Shown piece after piece: positions 13,001 to 22,365 of a DNA stretch of 64,000 bases. Under the pieces are notes generated by a model. That model was given only the letters and a program-made list of their open reading frames with translations. It had not been told where the DNA came from and searched no databases. A program made the position numbers and the translations under genes. The DNA comes from Euborellia annulipes (lineage: Eukaryota > Arthropoda > Insecta > Dermaptera > Anisolabididae), in the NCBI GenBank assembly GCA_023213315.1, contig JAKCPI010002924.1, forward strand, positions 79,754 to 143,753, in the 5' to 3' direction. Position 1 is the first letter of the stretch. Each line of letters starts with the position of its first letter.

Positions 13001-15980
13001 TGTCTTTTATAATGATTTATATAAGATCCAAAAATAATTTATTGTTAGATACAACACTTATGATTTTGTTATCTTTTCGAATTTATTTTGTGGCCTATGG
13101 TAGCTATTTTGTTTAAATAAATTTATTAATTATATTTTCCTTAATTTTTTTATCTACAGGAGGATGAGGTGGAAGAGAGCAAAGCTTTGAATTCGAGGCA
13201 ACACTCAGATGCATCGGCGATCTTGTTTCTCCAACTTTAATTTGTGTTTGAGCGAAAACCAAATCTACTTTCTGAGGCCACCATTCTCGTCGGAATTGTT
13301 CCTTGAGGTAATGTTTTCTAATTTAATTCATGACTCTTTGTTTCTATTTATTGGTATATTTCTTTTCTTTTAATCGTTGATTGTCTGGGCTGGATGTTGA
13401 GATTTAGTATCCAAATGGCTTAAATAAAATCATCAGACTGCCTGGGGTCCGAACCCGCGACTTTTGAGACCTTATGAGGCTAGCACATTAACCCCTACAC
13501 CAAGCCCGAGGGCTATTTTGTAGTTATTGACATTAAAGTTTAAAAATTTTGATGCAATTCTAAATTTTAGATAGAAAATAAGATCAATATATTCCACTAA
13601 AAATTGTATATATACTAAAGGAAATAACATTGTTTCATAGGCAGGATTACATTCTGAAAAACTCTACGCCATTTATTTTTAAATTAAAAGAAGCTGATGA
13701 AATTATTTAACTTGTCCAAGGGATATATGGGGGAGATTTCGCCATGGGCGTAATTGAATATCGTGAGCGATTAGATTAGCCAACGGCAGGGCAGAACAGC
13801 GATTGCCATTTGCCATTTGCACAATGGCAGTGGCAGGCAGGCGCGCACTTTCTCTGCATTCAACTGACCAATATATCAAACGAAAGTGATTTAAAAAAGA
13901 GCCTTGTCTTTGTTATAAGAATGAATGACATCCTAATCTCGTCACCTCCTCCAATTAAGGTGGGAGATAATTTCAAAATGTATTATTAATAAATCGTTTG
14001 CAAATTATAACCTTTGTTTATTATTTAATTACATTTGTAGTTAGGCCAACAGACAAAGGAATATTTTAATAGGATAATCTTTAAGAATATTTATCACAAA
14101 GTGTATTTAAGAATGAGGGTAAAATGGAAACTTAAAACAGACAACATATAACCATAAAGACTGTTTGATTTTTATATTTCATCTTACAGACAGACGACTT
14201 TGATTAAATTATAGTAATAATTTGAATGCGCTCTTTGATCTATCTAAATGAACTTTATCTAATGAAAGAAAGTTATTTTCAACTTTCTTTTCAATAAATT
14301 AATATTTTAGAGATCATTCATCCTTAAAAATAAATATATCACTTTGACTCTTAAGTACTGGCTCAACGAATGGAAGGCCAAAATTGTCTCAAAATACTCG
14401 CTATACAGCGTAGCTCGATTTATCTCAAAAGAGAATGTTTTGCTGGCGCGATTCAAGGGGGAATGAGCTATCTCTTCCCAGGCTAGAAATGAGACATAAA
14501 TTCAGTCTTTCGTCTCATGATAGGAGAGAGGGGATTAAAGGGGGGGGCGGTGGGGGCGACCCGAGAAGAAATTAAAAAGTTATAAAAACTAGTAATTATG
14601 ATTTCCGCTCTTTAATTTCAATTGAATTTGTTACCAATCAATTTAAATAAATAGGAAAGGGGTCTAAATGACCATAGATGCCGACAAAGTCCTTAAATAA
14701 AAAAAACCCCCCCCCGACAAAATGATTAATCCCCCCTAGATAGGAGTTTTTCGAGGGGGGAGATAATATGGTGTGACTGGCGGCACTGCACACAACTTTC
14801 TCTTTCGGTAATTTAAAGTTGCATTCTGTACTACTACTCTGTATACAAATCAAATTTTTAAGTATTCATTTTTAAAATTTTATATTAAAAATAAAATTTA
14901 ATATAAAATAATGGAGTGGAATCAGCCAAGGAGAGAAGGAAATTTTTCTGTCGACGTTTCGAGCGCCAGTCACGCTCTTCCTCGGGACAGTCTAGTGTCA
15001 ATTCTTACAGATTGTACAAGTTTCCATGCATTCGTATACACATGCCTGTTAAAAATCATTGTTTAAATCATAAAATGAACACACTTTACATTGTTAATGT
15101 TAATTGAAGTTCATTTGTTGATTTCAAATGATAGTAAAAATTACTACAATCTGTAAGACACTGCCCTGAGGAAGAGCGTGATTGGCGCTCGAAATGTCGA
15201 CAGAAAAATTGTTTTTTTTTTTAATTCTTTCCCTTGCTGGCTCCACACTTCATTATTTTATTTAATAAGCACAGTCTAGTGACTACAGAAAAAATTTTAA
15301 TTCTCAAGAAAAATACTGTATTTTTCTTAAATCTCCGGGGGGGGGGGGGGGTAATTGCCGCCCTTAACTCGAACAATCAATCGCAGTATCTTTTTTCTAT
15401 CAAATCTTTCTGAAGTTTCCTATATTTCAACCAATTCGTGAACGTTTAGGAGAAAAAGTAGAGGACTAGCTAACATTTGAGAAAGCGTTTATTTAAGTGA
15501 ATTTACATGTTGGGTTTGTTAAGACTTAGGCTAATAAGTGATTTCCTCTTATTTTAAAATAGAAAATAATCCGCCACTGTTTTAAATAATAATAAAAGCA
15601 TCGAATTTTTGCTTTGACATGGATTATTTTTAACCAGAGCTGATGTTATTTTTAAAAACAAAAAAAATTAGGTCATGGGTTAATAATAAAAATACCTCCT
15701 TCCATCTGGTGAGTTTGTTCTGGGCTAGGTCGAGTTCTTCAACGCCCTGACATTTATCGGCAAGAATCATCTCATCGCCGGCGGCGTCGATATCGCAGTC
15801 ATTTAAGACTAAAAGCGAAGGGATGCAATTGCGTGGGTTCTTCTTGGGCACGTAGATGGCAATTGGAAGACCGGAAGCAGATTCAGGTGATGGGGGTGGC
15901 GTGTCAGGTGTCAGGCCACAGCACCCGCAGGACCCACCCTCGCCGTACTTGGACTCGAGGGCTTCTAAAAGGGACGGCAT
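3762..15980 (-). CDS. TBCEL: Tubulin-folding cofactor E-like protein (TBCEL), multi-exon gene
   Basis: Exons in coding order: 15696-15980, 11824-12011, 7450-7736, 6983-7182, optional microexon 5876-5914, 5339-5578, 3762-4004. All junctions are GT-AG. The phases join cleanly: a Ser codon is split between exons 2 and 3 and a Gly codon between 3 and 4. The product is 480 residues, or 493 with the microexon. It shows leucine-rich repeats (for example LLVLND, LDLAQNKL, VNLSFNRL, FLNLNNTQL), an LRR cap region (ERRQLLIARLP, ERAFIRYY) and a C-terminal ubiquitin-like domain ending in the GPEEMK...GDEIIV pattern. It has no CAP-Gly domain, which separates TBCEL from TBCE. By family knowledge TBCEL binds and destabilises tubulin heterodimers in the cytoplasm; the Drosophila orthologue acts in sperm individualisation. 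Introns are full of repeats. The transcription start was not found. Confidence 0.94.
4568..4648. repeat. Solo ~80-bp hairpin in the last TBCEL intron
   Basis: AAATCTGGTGTGACAAGCAC pairs with GTGCGATCAGTCACAGCAGATTT. The body of the larger unit is absent, so the hairpin can exist on its own. Confidence 0.65.
4917..5181 (+). other. GC-rich exon-like segment between TBCEL exons
   Basis: An acceptor-like tract (CATTTTCCTTCAACAG) is followed by about 260 bases of about 48% GC in otherwise AT-rich DNA. Two plus frames stay open: one ends AFIADNEAD at 5158, the other runs to a TAA near 5181. Neither resembles a family I know. It sits in the intron before the last TBCEL exon, on the other strand, and could be a last exon of the plus-strand transcript. 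Confidence 0.3.
5339..5578 (-). CDS. TBCEL: TBCEL coding exon (LRR cap and linker)
   Basis: Eighty codons from EYTEHERRQLLIARLP to LSPEKRVK, phase 0 at both ends. The acceptor is TTTTAAG|GAG and the donor AAG|GTAAGTT. It contains the most conserved TBCEL block: ERRQLLIARLPNV, LNGGGEITNEERE, AERAFIRYY, and GKLDPLVNVDL leading into the ubiquitin-like domain. Confidence 0.95.
5726..5798 (-). tRNA. tRNA-Phe (GAA)
   Basis: A complete 73-base cloverleaf. The acceptor stem GCCGAAA/TTTCGGC pairs fully. The D arm has GCTC...GAGC, the anticodon arm TTAGA-CTGAAGA-TCTAA gives anticodon GAA, and the T arm is CCTGG-TTCGATC-CCGGG. A box TAGCTCAGTTGG and B box GGTTCGATCC are canonical. It is followed on its own strand by a T run (the A run at 5703-5724), the Pol III terminator. 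CCA is not encoded. The gene lies inside a TBCEL intron in the same orientation and shows no SINE tail. Confidence 0.95.
5876..5914 (-). CDS. TBCEL: Possible TBCEL 39-base microexon
   Basis: A 13-codon phase-0/phase-0 segment (GSKEPRLKKRMIP) with a good acceptor (TATTACAG|GG) and an acceptable donor (CCG|GTACGA). Because both phases are 0 it can be included or skipped without a frameshift. Family members join the flanking exons directly, so it would be a basic lineage-specific insertion or an alternative exon. It may also be chance. Confidence 0.4.
6656..6761 (+). other. Plus-strand exon-like segment antisense to TBCEL
   Basis: A classic acceptor (TTCTTTTAATTGCAG) and donor (AATCCAAG|GTGTGTATT) flank about 106 bases. 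All frames carry stops, so if transcribed it is noncoding or decayed. It is listed because it shares canonical splice borders with the other plus-strand segments. Confidence 0.22.
6983..7182 (-). CDS. TBCEL: TBCEL coding exon 4 (LRR)
   Basis: Begins after ATCTTACAG, completes the Gly codon, and runs 66 residues from ESVRYNRSESE to GCPLFE. The donor is GAG|GTAAAAT. Motifs are LEFLNLNNTQLSTWDEIDRL and LKCLRVQGCPL, matching the family pattern of an LRR followed by W-E/D-I-D-L. The exon starts with a Ser/Glu-rich loop. Confidence 0.92.
7450..7736 (-). CDS. TBCEL: TBCEL coding exon 3 (LRRs)
   Basis: The first base completes the split Ser codon. The exon then reads LEELHLSLNEYSTVEL, continues through VKKLHFTGNPIREW and LEALVLAQC, and ends at ENDAK plus one base of a Gly codon. 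The acceptor is a long T-tract followed by AG; the donor is AAAAG|GTAATT. The LEEL.L.LN.Y.TV segment is the strongest similarity to animal TBCEL. An insert around NNAPGSNTDCTC lengthens the loop between LRRs. Confidence 0.94.
8020..8600. mobile_element. Inverted hammerhead-type element, family b
   Basis: Minus core 8055-8087 (CTGAAGA ... GAAACGTC) and plus core 8545-8577 (TTGAAGA ... GAAACGTC), with stem II GGTTC/GAACC in the family consensus. The intact MITE 8191-8401 sits inside. A second member lies at 26190-26450. Confidence 0.72.
8191..8401. mobile_element. Intact TA-flanked MITE with ~60-bp inverted repeats
   Basis: Ends CAGTGAGGGACAATATTAAG and its complement, with arms of over 60 bp nearly perfect and TA on both sides, as in Tc1/mariner MITEs. 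It is inserted inside the hammerhead-type inverted element at 8020-8600. Confidence 0.85.
8601..11823. other. TBCEL intron 2 without further genes
   Basis: AT-rich intronic DNA. Apart from the MITE piece at 9440-9755 I see no RNA gene or convincing exon. A slightly GC-richer patch at 9840-10180 has no open frame. Confidence 0.5.
9440..9755. mobile_element. Partial copy of the CGTAACATTTTG MITE
   Basis: Shares AAAATGTCGATTTTCAATTTG, TTTTTGTCTTTGTTTTATT and the GGTTACGTTTT...GACGCGCAGTAT end with 16398-17186. The left terminus is decayed. Confidence 0.6.
11824..12011 (-). CDS. TBCEL: TBCEL coding exon 2 (LRRs)
   Basis: Too broken up by flanking stops to appear as a long ORF, but found by its acceptor (AATTTCAG|ATC) and donor (CCAAG|GTAAGAG). 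It encodes 62 residues from IFDILKHMPRVKF to IRQLP, plus two bases of a Ser codon completed by exon 3. It holds two LRR cores, VKFVNLSFNRL and LKNLVLNGCRI. Exon 1 enters in phase 0. Confidence 0.92.
12655..12780 (-). mobile_element. Second tRNA-derived SINE family
   Basis: On the minus strand GTGGCTCAGAGAGAAGAC can serve as an A box and GCCGGAGTCCC as a B box, followed by AAGCGAGAAAAATTTATTTG. The same TTCTCGCTTGGGA piece recurs at 16088-16108. Flanking arms at 12397-12440 and 12620-12665 are inverted copies of ATATCGTCG...ACGTAGTG. Confidence 0.5.
12781..12965. mobile_element. Inverted element with decayed hammerhead, family c
   Basis: Arms GCACTGCCTCCTTCAG / CTGAAGGAGGCAGTGC are inverted. 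The plus side ends ACACCGAAACGTCGAC, the minus side has CTGAAGATGGGTG but has lost part of stem II. Confidence 0.6.
13161..13312 (+). other. Plus-strand exon-like segment inside TBCEL intron 1
   Basis: Bounded by TTTATCTACAG and CCTTGAG|GTAATG. GC content is raised. The only frame open to the donor begins after a TGA and can start at an ATG (MHRRSCF...) and end FSSELFLE. It does not resemble TBCEL and lies antisense to it. Function unknown. Confidence 0.3.
13404..13513 (-). mobile_element. tRNA-derived SINE fragment (same family)
   Basis: Head half in reverse: GGGGTCCGAACCCGC (B box) and CCTACACCAAGCCCGAGGGC (A box side), with ATCCAAATGGCTTAAAT. The tail is absent. The tRNA-like look is from the SINE; it does not fold as a functional tRNA. 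Confidence 0.75.
13730..13910. other. GC-richer patch in TBCEL intron 1
   Basis: GCCATTTGCCATTTGCAC, GGCAGTGGCAGGCAGG and GCGCGCACTTTCTC stand out from AT-rich flanks. No long open frame. Possibly regulatory. Confidence 0.25.
14705..14893. mobile_element. Fragment of the CAAGGGCGGAT hAT family
   Basis: Poly-C tracts and GGTGTGACTGGCGGC are followed by the AAATTTTATATTAAAAAT body seen at 28200-28265. Both termini are missing or masked. Confidence 0.55.
14930..15225. mobile_element. Inverted hammerhead-type element, family d
   Basis: Minus site 14948-14990: stem I CTGTC/GACAG (5 bp), core CCGAGGA, stem II GAGCG/CGCTC (5 bp), GAAACGTC. Plus site 15161-15203: core CTGAGGA intact, stem II GAGCG/CGCTC, GAAATGTC. 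Flanked outward by inverted ATTTTT and CTTGGCTG-like arms. Confidence 0.8.
15696..15980 (-). CDS. TBCEL: TBCEL coding exon 1 (N-terminus, first LRR)
   Basis: Encodes 95 residues from MPSLLEALESKYGE to LTRWKE. The ATG at 15980 was chosen because it lines up with the short N-terminus of the family just before the conserved SKYGE-like segment. A good splice acceptor (TTTTGTTGCAG) lies 15 bases upstream, after 15996. The ATG is therefore probably in the second exon, behind a noncoding first exon not identified here. The donor is GAG|GTATTT in phase 0. Residues 20-35 are a Pro/Ser-rich linker. The exon is clearly GC-richer than its surroundings. Confidence 0.9.
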
Positions 15981-16397
15981 GACGTTCACGTGGCTCTGCA
16001 ACAAAATTATTTTTTTTTATGAACAATTCTCACAACCTTTTTCGGCATCTAAGGCCATTTTTATTTCAAATGATTGGCAACCTATTCATTTTTTCTCGCT
16101 TGGGAGGGTTTTCCAAAAGAGGAAATGAGTCAGTTAAGGGCGTACAAAGAAGAGCAGCAGGTGTGTTAGTAAAAGCACCTTTTCAATGACGTTTGAGTTT
16201 AGGTGAATATCAAAGAGCAAATAAGCATTCATTGATGCAGATGTTTTTCTGCTTCAAAGATCAGAATAATTTAAAAATAATCAGTCTTCTTTAATCTACA
16301 TAAAAAAGATAGGCTAATATTTAAAAACAAAGAAGGGGTAATATCAAAATTATTAACTTAGACCTAAATAAAACTGCACTGTGCTTCAAAAAAAAAA

Positions 16398-17186
16398 AAC
16401 CGTAACATTTTGTTTCTTCTTCTTAAGACCTGTTCCAATCTACCTTAATGATACTCTAATTTAAGAAACATATCTTATACATTCCTAAGTAAATTTAACG
16501 CAAATACAAATCATTTTAATAAATTTCATACAATTTAAATAAAATATAGAAAAATATGTCGATTTCCAATTTGAGAGACAAATCAACATGATCTCTCGCT
16601 ATGTTTTGTTGGATTAATTAAATATTAATTAATAAAAAAATTAAATATTAATTAAAAATTTTGTTTTTATAAGAATTTCCAATAAAATAAACAGAGAAAA
16701 ACTGAAATTAAAAGATTTTAGAAATTTGGCGTTAATAAAAAAATTTAGATATTTTTGTCTTTGTTTTATTTAAATTATTGTTATTATGTAATTATTGGTT
16801 GTGTTAAATTTACTTAGGAACAAGGGCAGATACAAGGGAGGGGGGTAAAGGGGGTAATTACCCCCCCCCCTCCCCCGAGATTTGAAGAAAAATACTTTTT
16901 TTCTCAAAAAAATTTATTTTTAATGTAAAATTTTAAAAATTAAAAATTTGATTTGTATTTATATTCTGGCAAACAAGTACAAAATGCGCCTTTAAATTAC
17001 TGAAATTAAGAAAAATTGTGTGCTGTGCGACCAGTCACACCAGATTACCCCCCCCCCCCCCGAGAAACACCTCTGGATCCGCCCTTGTTTAGAAATGTAT
17101 AAAATATTTCATTTTAAATTAATAAATTACAGTATCATTAAGATAGATTAGAAAAGGTCTTTTTAAGCAGAAAGTGTCTTACGTTT
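16398..17186. mobile_element. Mariner-like MITE carrying a nested hAT MITE
   Basis: Left CGTAACATTTTGTTTCTTC with TTAAGACCTGTTCCAATCTA; right TAGATTAGAAAAGGTCTTTT and GTCTTACGTTTTTGTGACGCG form long inverted repeats. Related partial copies lie at 9440-9755 and 39590-39715. Non-coding. Confidence 0.65.
16821..17097. mobile_element. hAT MITE (CAAGGGCGGAT family) nested in another MITE
   Basis: Starts CAAGGGCAGATACAAGG and ends TGGATCCGCCCTTG. The flanks CTTAGGAA and TTTAGAAA match at 6 of 8 bases, so this is an older insertion than that at 56208. It interrupts the mariner-like MITE at 16398-17186. Confidence 0.82.
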
Positions 17187-18513
17187 TTGTGACGCGCAGT
17201 GTATTTGGGATCTAAAATACCAGTGTGTAAATAATCATAAGGTAAACGGATAATAATTTTAACTTTTGCAGTTTACATCCTGCACAATTTATTTATTTTT
17301 TAGATTCCCATGAATTTTTTATTTTTTTTCCCTCTATAAAGTATTCTTCCTGTTATAAACCTGGTATTTTAAGATAATTAGGTCTAATCCAAGATATATA
17401 GGTTTATGTAAAATATTCGCATCATCTTCATTTATCAGATTGCTTTAAAATATCTATTCGATAACTCTTATCATTTCGAATTATTTCAAAATGAATTGTA
17501 TCGAAATCACATTTAAGGATTATATCTCCAAATATTGTCTTAATTCGAACGAAATTTACTTTTTTTAGTCCAATCGATTTTGATTTGATTGATACCCCGT
17601 CGTGGCTCATTCTCTAAACTGCTGCTAGAAATGGCAATTGCATTTGAACAAAATGAATTTCTCTTTTCTCTATTGAACGTAGTGGGAACGCAAAGAGTTT
17701 GTTTTGCTGAGGGGGGGGGGGCGAATCTGATCAACCCCCCTCCCCCTGGCCTTGTCGCAGCATTGTCATACACATGCAGGTGCATATCCTCATGTTGCAT
17801 TAATGGCCACATCGCCTCTTTTATTTTATTGTATTAATAAATTCAATTTAATAAGATTTCACATATTTCAAAACTTTATTAAATTACTTGTAAAGAATTT
17901 ATTAATAAATAAAAACATTTTGCAATAAATTCAATTATTTTTCCCGGTTTTATTATTGGCATTAACGTTTCTCTTAAGAAAGTATGAAAAATAAATAAAT
18001 ACTGACCCACTCTAAGAGAATTAAGATATTGCATTCCTACAAATCTAGCCTACAATCTAGCAAATTTGATCACACTGTTATTCAGGATTTATATAGCCTA
18101 CTAGAGTGACGGCCAAAGGAGACATTTACATTTCTCTTACCTCTCTCTCCAGGCTCAAAAGCTCAAAAATGTCTAACATTTTTATTTTAGAAGGAAAATA
18201 AAAACAAGGCCCGAATTATTTAATTTTCCTTTGTCGACGTTTTATCATTTTTTTAAGTTAATATATTTGTTTCATTGTCATCGCAGTTAATTTATTTGGC
18301 CTTTTTGTTTTTGTTGTTTTTTTTTACATTTATTAACTTGAATTAGAAGTTATAAGCTGTGAGAACTCTCATCTTGGTGTCCCTATTAGATTTTCCATTC
18401 AGTTGATTCACCTGGCAATATAAATGAGACCTTGACCTTGGCAAGGTGATGCAGCATTTTATTTGCTTTTGTTTTCGGAGTTCATCAGAATGAATGTTTT
18501 ATGTCTTTTGCAG

Positions 18514-18741
18514 ACGAGACCGTTGGACGTGTGGGCGAACTGGTTGGCTGGTCTCATTCTCCGGATGGTCCATTTGAGGTGAGAGCATCGCCATCGTCAT
18601 CTAACAACGGCCGAAATTCAAATTTCTCTTTTTGCCGGGAAAGACTCCCTGGATGACTCAGACCTGGGAGAGACAATGATCCCAGTCCTGGCGGCCTCCA
18701 AACTCCTCTCCATCAGCAACAATCGCGCTCTTTGTTTGCCA
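18514..18741 (+). other. Plus-strand exon-like segment(s)
   Basis: A strong acceptor (TGTCTTTTGCAG) precedes 18514. Donors are seen at CATTTGAG|GTGAGAG near 18579 and TTTGCCA|GTAAGTG after 18741. The second part reads open in one frame, LLSISNNRALCLP at its end, with leucine-repeat-like spacing. It joins in phase to the segment at 22297. The first part cannot be joined to it without meeting a TGA. The segment is about 50% GC, unlike its flanks. It could be a real gene with an unrecognised junction, a pseudogene or a noncoding RNA. Confidence 0.35.
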
Positions 18742-20070
18742 GTAAGTGTGCGCTTTTTTTTTTTTTTGTTTTTAATTCGTTAATGCGTCACTCGCTTCAT
18801 TCATTCAATTTATATCAAATTATAAATATTGTCAGACTTCAAGGTCGCTGATAAAATTTGATAAACACTCAATAATTCTTAATATTGACTTAAATTAATT
18901 AAAAATTCAAGTAAATATTTATTTTTTTTAATATCCGAATAAATGGTCGCTTTTTATTCAGAGCCCATTCTATCGAAAATGAAATTCTTATCAAGAGATG
19001 AAGTGACCTGCTAGATGAAGTTGAGAAAGCCTTAACTAAAAAGACTTTCTTAACTTCAACTAGCAGGCTAATTATAAATAATTGCTTTTTAAATTATACT
19101 AATCTTTAAATCTTTTTAGAAAATAATTTCGAGGTTAATATTTTTTTTTTTAATAAAATATATTTATAATAAATAATTCATAACTAGGAAATAATATTTT
19201 TTGATAAGATTAGTTAAAACAAGAGGAAATAGAAAAATTAAAAATGATATAACAAAAGAAAAATTGAGAGAGAAAGAGGATCTCTCTTATAAACGATTAG
19301 AAAAAATCAAAAAAAAATTTTAATCTTTTTTATATTTCCAACTTTAAGTTGTCTTATCACCTGATGATCAGAAAATGGACCTCAAAAACGAGGTCATTGT
19401 CCTGTAAGAACAATAATTACTGGTCACCCTAGCTTTTTAAAGGAAGAGCTGCGATAATAGCAAATAATTAGATTGGTTGGATAAGTCCTAATCTACAAGT
19501 ACTACAGGCCTATTAGGAATAAAAGTAAATCTATAAATTGCAAGACAAAGTCCGCCAAATCGCAGAAAATTGTAAACGAGCATTAGCTCAACCTTGGAGG
19601 CATGTTGTGAAAGGCGGTATCGTACAGAGTTCGGGGTTTGTTGCATTTAGGAACATTTTTTTCTTCATATTCATAAACTTAGCTCTTAGACTTCGGTTCC
19701 CTCCCCAAATAAAATATAAAAACTAGTTACCAAAAGAAGCAGCGAAAATCAGAAAAATAGAACCGAGTTTTTAACATGTGGTAATGAAATTGAGAGAGCA
19801 TTTGTCAAAAGCTCTGGCTCACCACATAAACTAGAAAATTAAAACCAATTAAGACCATATAAAAATAAAACTAAGAAAAATTTGCCTTAAATGCTGACAA
19901 CTTTAACAAGCTCTGGCAAGAAACAAATTCTATTTTCTCAAACTTTTGTTAAAAATGCAAAAAGAGAAATAATGAGAGTTGACTTTGAAGAATTATTTTG
20001 ATTGCCAAGGCCTGCCTGCCTGGTATTCTCCAGCTACAATCCATCTCTTCCCGCCAAAAGTTTTTTTTTT

Positions 20071-20304
20071 TTATATCTTGCTTCTTGTGATTTGTTTTTT
20101 TGCTAACCCGTTTCCAGCAAATACCAAGGCTGACTGAAACGCGTGGGTTTCCGCGCGCTGCGCAATTTGCAAAGCAAATAGACACGAGCGCAAGTTTGCG
20201 CAATTGGCGGGCATGCACGACGATTGCTGGCTGGGCTGGCTGATATCCTGACACATCACACCCAGGCCCAAGCAGACAAACAGACACCAACCAACCGCCT
20301 TCAT
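20071..20304 (-). CDS. Small secreted protein candidate
   Basis: The ORF begins MKAVGWCLFVCLGLGVMCQ, a textbook signal peptide: Lys, hydrophobic core, and a likely cleavage after the Cys/Gln region. A short mature part with three cysteines follows (C-x4-C-x5-C, around residues 30-41). The region is GC-rich in AT-rich surroundings. On the same strand, AATAAAAAGG at about 20330-20340 could serve as a TATA-like element. A GTATTT within CCTTG|GTATTT near residue 60 could be a donor, so the last ~17 residues may be intron. Family not recognised. Confidence 0.4.
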   Translation of the reverse strand: MKAVGWCLFVCLGLGVMCQDISQPSQQSSCMPANCANLRSCLFALQIAQRAETHAFQSALVFAGNGLAKKQITRSKI

Positions 20305-20519
20305 TTGAGAAAGTGACCGACCGCCTTTTTATTTTGCAAATCAAAAATGGAAACTATTAATTATGACATGCAAAAATTATCATCACTACAAAAGACATCA
20401 TGATTAGCCAACCCAAAGAATCATTCCTGTTTAAAATATCGAATAATTAATGAATGATTCATTAAAAAAAAAAGAACAAAAAGTAAAATTTAATAGCGAT
20501 GAGAAATGGCTGTAGATTT

Positions 20520-20905
20520 TGAATTGGAGATAGGAGACGTAGCAGCCAAGGAATTAAATAAAAGACTTTTATTTAATTAATTGTCGACGTTTCGGTTGCA
20601 AATCACGGCCTTCCTTAGGACAATTAATTGTCAAAATACAAGATATACAGTATTATTCTTAATTATTGTTGCAAATTATAGCAATCTATATTTAATGACT
20701 AGCCTACTTATCTATTATGAGTGACTTGCTCGCTTAGGGCTTCTTACAATCAATCATCATTTAATATAGATTGTATAATTTGCAACGACAATACTGTACA
20801 TCTTGTAATTTGACAATTAATTGTCCTGATTTGCGACCGAAACGTCGACAATTAATTAAATAAAAGTCTTTTATTTAATTCCTTGGCTGCAACGTTTCCT
20901 ATCTC
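20520..20905. mobile_element. Inverted hammerhead-type element, family e
   Basis: Minus site 20575-20629: stem I AATTAATTGTC/GACAATTAATT (over 10 bp), core CTAAGGA, stem II GG/CC, GAAACGTC. The plus copy keeps ATTGTC-CTGA and CGACCGAAACGTCGAC but has lost the middle. Outer arms GGAGATAGGA / TCCTATCTCC close the element. Confidence 0.75.
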
Positions 20906-21950
20906 CAGTAAAATTTAATTTGCTCAATGTTAGTGAGTCATAAGGAATAAGAGTTGAAAAAATTCGTTTCAAGTTAAAACTTGCGAGCGGACAGAAGAAC
21001 ATTGATTTATAAAATGAATATATCATAAGTTTGATTGAATCTATGTTCGTTTTATTTTTTTATTTCTATAAAAAAAGGTCAAAGTTGAAGTATGCATCGA
21101 TGTCAAAAAATCCAATTAACTTCAACTTGTAGAGATTTCACTTATTATTCAATTAACTAAGAAAGTCCTCCATGAAATGGTGGCATTTTTTATTTTCTGA
21201 CATTTTATAACGAATTGATTAGCCTTGGACTTCATTTTCTATATAAATTAAAGAAAATTGACAAGATTAATTTCAATTAGAGGTACTTGTTAGCAATTTC
21301 TTTCGAAACCATCAATTAATTTTTCACTTTCATATACACCTAAATTGTTTCTTTTGGTGATTTTGTGCAATTTTTTTAGGTTTTTGGAAAGCGAAAAGTT
21401 ATAACTCAAAAACTTTGCTATTTTTATAGTAATTTTATCCTAGAAAATATTAACTGACCTTATTCTTTTAATTACCAAACCATTTATTAAAATTTTAATG
21501 CGAATTTTAAATGGGATTTTGGCCAAATTTAAGAAATGAAAGCCTATAATAATAATCAAACTAGATGATGAAGATGGACAGGAAATGAATTTTTTATTTA
21601 GAATGTTGCCCAAGAGAAAGCCTTGTCGAGGTATTATATTTAAAGTTTCAACTGTTTGCTCTAGTTGAAACATTATCTAAATTAAAAACACTTGGCTAAT
21701 TGTTTCAAATTTATTTATTGATTATCAATCGAGAAATCACTTCTGAGGATGACACAGTGTTGATTTATATAATGAATAAATAATTTGAAACAAATAACCG
21801 AGTGTTTTTATATGTATGTAATTTAATTAAATTCATAATAAAATCTATATGTAAAATTGCGGAGTGTCCGTTTGTCACGCTCTGACGAATCTCACGTTCA
21901 AATTTCGTTATGGAGAGGCCAGGAAAATTTGAATCCACCTTTTAATGACT

Positions 21951-21991
21951 AGCTCTGAGGATGGTGCGAACCCTGGACCGAGATGTCAGCT
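21951..21991 (+). ncRNA. Decayed hammerhead-like site
   Basis: Stem I AGCT/AGCT, core CTGAGGA, stem II GGT/ACC, but GAGA in place of the invariant GAAA, then TGTC. Probably inactive. Confidence 0.4.
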
Positions 21992-22296
21992 GAATTAGAT
22001 TAAATAATCAAATGAAAAAACAAAAGCTGCTGCATTTCTCATTTTCATCCTTAGCCTAATTTGATATTTAAAAATCATCATTTGAACTTTGAAATGTTTT
22101 TAATAAAAAAAAAAGAAGAAGTTATGCAATAATATCAAGATTAGCATTTCTTTTGTTGCTGGATGCACTTTCAAGTTAGATATCAATTTGAATCATGATT
22201 TCAGAATAATTTCTTTAAAATTGGAAATTTTCTCATATTTTTCGAAAGATTTATCTTTTTATGACATTTTATGCAATTTATTTATCTTAATTACAG

Positions 22297-22365
22297 GATT
22301 GCTTGCCTGCTGTACGAACAATAAAAATTAATCTACCAGGCAAAGAGGCACTCACTGGGATGTAA
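22297..22365 (+). other. Possible terminal exon of the plus-strand transcript
   Basis: An acceptor TTAATTACAG is followed by 22 codons, DCLPAVRTIKINLPGKEAL and three more, then TAA at 22363-22365. Joined in phase 0 to the segment ending at 18741 it gives LCLP-DCLP, which reads like the end of a leucine-rich repeat. No close AATAAA was found. Confidence 0.3.

Noticed and set aside
13440..13513. tRNA-like A and B boxes
   Set aside because: They belong to a SINE of the family defined by the full copy at 62817; the arms do not form a tRNA cloverleaf.
3762..15980. TBCE (with CAP-Gly) instead of TBCEL
   Set aside because: The N-terminus has no CAP-Gly motif, and the GPEEMK C-terminus and IARLP...FIRYY block fit TBCEL.
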